From positions 34,340-98,339 of the forward strand of contig JAFADX010000121.1 in assembly GCA_023424475.1 (NCBI GenBank): a stretch of DNA of 64,000 nt, given 5' to 3'. The translations under genes and the position numbers were made by a program. This stretch comes from Pseudomonadota bacterium (GTDB lineage: Bacteria > Pseudomonadota > Alphaproteobacteria > Acetobacterales > Acetobacteraceae). The number at the start of each line of letters is the position of its first letter. Position 1 is the first letter of the stretch. Positions 62,070 through 64,000 of the stretch are shown in pieces. Under the pieces are notes generated by a model. The model saw only the letters and a program-made list of their open reading frames with translations. It did not search any database and had not been told where the DNA came from.

Positions 62070-63692
62070 GTGCCACCGGAGCAGCCTGCCGACACCATCG
62101 GGGCCGCCTTCGCGGCTGCCGTCACGGCCCATGCCGGGCGGGCCTTCCTGGCCGTGCCGGCCAATCCCGGCCGCGACTACCTGCCCGAGGGCATCGAGAT
62201 CACCTACGCCACGGCCGGCGAGGCGGTGACGCGCCTGGCCGCGGCCTATGCCGCCGCCGGGTTCGGCGCCGGGCACCGTGTCGCCACGCTGCTCGAGAAC
62301 CGCCCCGAGGCGGTGCTCCACCGCCTGGCACTGAACGGCCTCGGCGCCTGCGTGGTGCCCGTCAATCCGGACTACCGGCCGGCCGAGATCGCCTATCTGG
62401 TCGATCACAGCCGCCCCGACCTGCTGCTCGTCCTGGCGGCGCGCGAGGACGCGGTCCGCGGGGCCATCGCGGGCTGCGCCCATCGGCCGCCCCTCCTGGC
62501 CGCTGAGACCTTCCCGGCCGGCCTCCGCGCTCCGGTCCGCCCGCCTTCCACGGCAGCGATCGGGCCGGAAACGCCGTCGAGCATCCTCTACACGTCCGGC
62601 ACCACCGGCCGGCCCAAGGGCTGCGTGCTGTCGCACGGGTACGAACTCGCCTCCGGGGCGCGCTATGCCGGCCTCGGCGGCATCGCGACGCTGCGGCCGG
62701 CGGGCGAGCGCATCTACAACCCGCTGCCGCTCTACCACGTAAATGCGGGCGTGCTCTCCCTGATGGGCGCCATGCTGACCGGCAACTGCCAGGTGCAGCC
62801 CGACCGCTTCCATCCGCGCCGCTGGTGGCGCGAGGTCGCTGCGAACCGCGCCACCATCGTCCACTACCTCGGCGTTGTCGCCGCCATGCTGATGAACGAG
62901 CCGCCGGGCGAGGAGGCGCTCGCCGCCGGCCTGCGCTGCGGCATCGGCGCCGGCATCGAGCCGACGCTCCACGCCGCCTTCGAGGCCCGCTTCGGATTTC
63001 CGATGATCGAGATCTGGGGCATGACCGAAATGGTCCGCGTCACCGCCGACAGCACCGAACCCCGCCAGGTCGGCACCCGCGCCTTCGGCCGCGCCTATCC
63101 CGGCCTCGAGATCCGCGTCGCCGACGATGCCGGCGAGGCGGTGCCCGACGGCACGCCCGGCGAGATGCTGATCCGCCATTCCGCCGCCACCCCGCGCCGC
63201 GGCTTCTTCTCCGGCTACCTCGACGACCCGGCGGCGACCGAAGCCGCCTGGCGCGGCGGCTGGTTCCACACCGGCGATGCCGTCCGCCGCAGCCCCGACG
63301 GCATGGTCCATTTCGTCGACCGGCGGAAGAACATCATCCGCCGGTCCGGCGAGAACATCGCGGCCGCCGAGGTCGAGGCGGCGCTGCTCGCCCATCCCGA
63401 CGTGAGCCAGGCCGCGGTGATGGCCGTGCCGGACGAGGTGCGGGAGGAGGAGGTGCTCGCCTGCGTCGTCCTGGCCCGCGACATGCCCGGCGAGGAAGCG
63501 GCGCGGATGCTGTTCGTGCACGTCAACGCGGCGCTCGCCTACTACAAGGCGCCGGGCTGGCTCCTGGTGGTCGACAGCCTGCCGACGACAGCGACCCAGA
63601 AGATCCAGAAGCACGCGATCTTCCCAGGCGTGGCCGACCCCCGCGCAACCCCCGGGATCATCGACCTGCGCGGGGCGAAGCGGCGCGGCTGA
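62070..63692 (+). CDS. AMP-dependent acyl-CoA synthetase/ligase
   Basis: A 540-residue ANL-superfamily ligase that activates a carboxylic acid to acyl-AMP and then acyl-CoA. The AMP-binding P-loop is SILYTSGTTGRPKGCVLSH. Further motifs are MIEIWGMTEMVRVTADS, FHTGDAVRRSPDGMVHFVDR, NIIRRSGENIAAAEVEAALL and the C-terminal catalytic Lys in TTATQKIQKHAIF. The sequence style recalls crotonobetaine/carnitine or medium-chain ligases, but the acid is not known. The start is GTG at 62070, with an AAGGAAGG ribosome-binding site. It stands alone, divergent from dusB. Confidence 0.9.
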   Translation: MPPEQPADTIGAAFAAAVTAHAGRAFLAVPANPGRDYLPEGIEITYATAGEAVTRLAAAYAAAGFGAGHRVATLLENRPEAVLHRLALNGLGACVVPVNPDYRPAEIAYLVDHSRPDLLLVLAAREDAVRGAIAGCAHRPPLLAAETFPAGLRAPVRPPSTAAIGPETPSSILYTSGTTGRPKGCVLSHGYELASGARYAGLGGIATLRPAGERIYNPLPLYHVNAGVLSLMGAMLTGNCQVQPDRFHPRRWWREVAANRATIVHYLGVVAAMLMNEPPGEEALAAGLRCGIGAGIEPTLHAAFEARFGFPMIEIWGMTEMVRVTADSTEPRQVGTRAFGRAYPGLEIRVADDAGEAVPDGTPGEMLIRHSAATPRRGFFSGYLDDPAATEAAWRGGWFHTGDAVRRSPDGMVHFVDRRKNIIRRSGENIAAAEVEAALLAHPDVSQAAVMAVPDEVREEEVLACVVLARDMPGEEAARMLFVHVNAALAYYKAPGWLLVVDSLPTTATQKIQKHAIFPGVADPRATPGIIDLRGAKRRG

Positions 63693-63731
63693 GCTCTCGC
63701 CGCCCCCGCCGGGGCGGGATAGAAGCGCGCC

Positions 63732-64000
63732 ATGACGGTCACCGCGCTGCTGATGGCCGCCGGGCGGGGAACCCGCTTCGGCACCGAGGCCCCCAAGCAA
63801 TACCTGTCCCTGCTCGGCCGCCCCGTGCTGCGCCACGCGGCGGAGGCGTTGCTGCGCGAGGGGCTGGTGGATCGCATCCTCCCCGTCGTCGCGGCCGGCG
63901 AGGAAGCGCAGGTTGCCGCCCTGCTCGCCGGCCTGCCGGCACTGCCGCCGGTGGCAGGCGGCGCGACCCGCGCCGACAGCGTGCGCGCGGGGCTCGAGGC
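63732..64000 (+). CDS. ispD: 2-C-methyl-D-erythritol 4-phosphate cytidylyltransferase (IspD or IspDF), 3' end beyond window
   Basis: The first 89 residues of an IspD-type enzyme, which makes CDP-methylerythritol in the non-mevalonate isoprenoid pathway. The CTP-binding loop is LLMAAGRGTRFGTEAPKQYL (residues 6-25), followed by GRPVLRHAAEALL and, near the window end, GGATRADSVRAGLE. In many Alphaproteobacteria IspD is fused to IspF, and ispDF lies next to dusB-ntrBC; whether this copy is fused cannot be seen because the frame runs off the window. The ATG at 63732 lies 39 bp after the ligase stop. Confidence 0.92.
   Translation, partial: MTVTALLMAAGRGTRFGTEAPKQYLSLLGRPVLRHAAEALLREGLVDRILPVVAAGEEAQVAALLAGLPALPPVAGGATRADSVRAGLE

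Overview
The window is about 70% GC by eye, has almost no non-coding DNA outside a few short gaps, and carries gene orders typical of Alphaproteobacteria: coaX-rnj-DUF1467-proS-lolC/E-lolD-dnaE at the left, and dusB-ntrB-ntrC-ntrY-ntrX-dat-hfq-hflX at the right. This points to an Alphaproteobacterium, most likely Rhodospirillales/Acetobacteraceae (Roseomonas-like). That placement is inference from gene order and protein style, not from a marker search. No rRNA, tRNA, CRISPR array, prophage or intact transposase gene was seen.

Layout. (1) 1-14.2 kb, + strand: partial coaX, rnj, a Sel1 lipoprotein, DUF1467, proS, tandem lolC/lolE, lolD, a small membrane protein, then (after hupE on the - strand) dnaE. 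(2) 14.3-20.5 kb: a - strand operon of molybdopterin oxidoreductase, amidase and nucleotidyltransferase, then mazG and a pirin. (3) 20.6-44.5 kb: a large surface/exopolysaccharide locus in five transcription units: C-methyltransferase/cytidylyltransferase/PIG-L (-); RmlC-like epimerase/GT2 (+); a seven-gene - strand unit (winged-helix regulator, class-III aminotransferase, DUF4038 hydrolase, pyruvyl transferase, flippase, GT4, GT2); SDR/DUF4910 (+); and the export and assembly genes (priming glycosyltransferase, Wza-type protein on -; GT4, GT2, Wzc-type tyrosine kinase, Wzy-type membrane protein on +). (4) 44.6-49.3 kb: a regulatory block with a Crp/Fnr regulator, a FixJ/LuxR response regulator, and a divergent histidine kinase followed directly by a polysaccharide-type outer-membrane barrel. 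(5) 49.4-61.8 kb: one long - strand housekeeping run, dusB-ntrBC-ntrYX-dat-SnoaL-HAD-hfq-hflX-IMPase-greB, many genes overlapping by 4 bp. (6) 62.0-64 kb: an acyl-CoA synthetase and the start of ispD.

The most unusual content is non-coding. Small palindromic elements (about 105-130 bp) sit between genes. Family A and family B share CTAG-flanked, CTAGAGC-type inverted ends. One B copy is nested inside an A copy with an exact CTAG duplication (2601-2834). Two A copies stand in tandem (25220-25431). Solo A and B copies begin exactly on TAG stop codons. A third type (C, 36802-36906) has different ends but shares B's inner GC-rich stem. Separately, the 10-mer GAAGAGTTTT occurs upstream of three polysaccharide transcription units, always in the same orientation towards the gene, and twice followed 11 nt later by TTTGA. 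This looks like a shared control element. A perfect 17-bp dyad lies between the divergent response regulator and histidine kinase.

Working together: the polysaccharide genes appear to supply a modified, probably CDP-linked branched sugar, assemble a repeat unit on undecaprenyl phosphate, flip it, polymerise it and export it through Wza/Wzc. The neighbouring two-component and Crp/Fnr regulators are the obvious candidates for control, but this link is inference.
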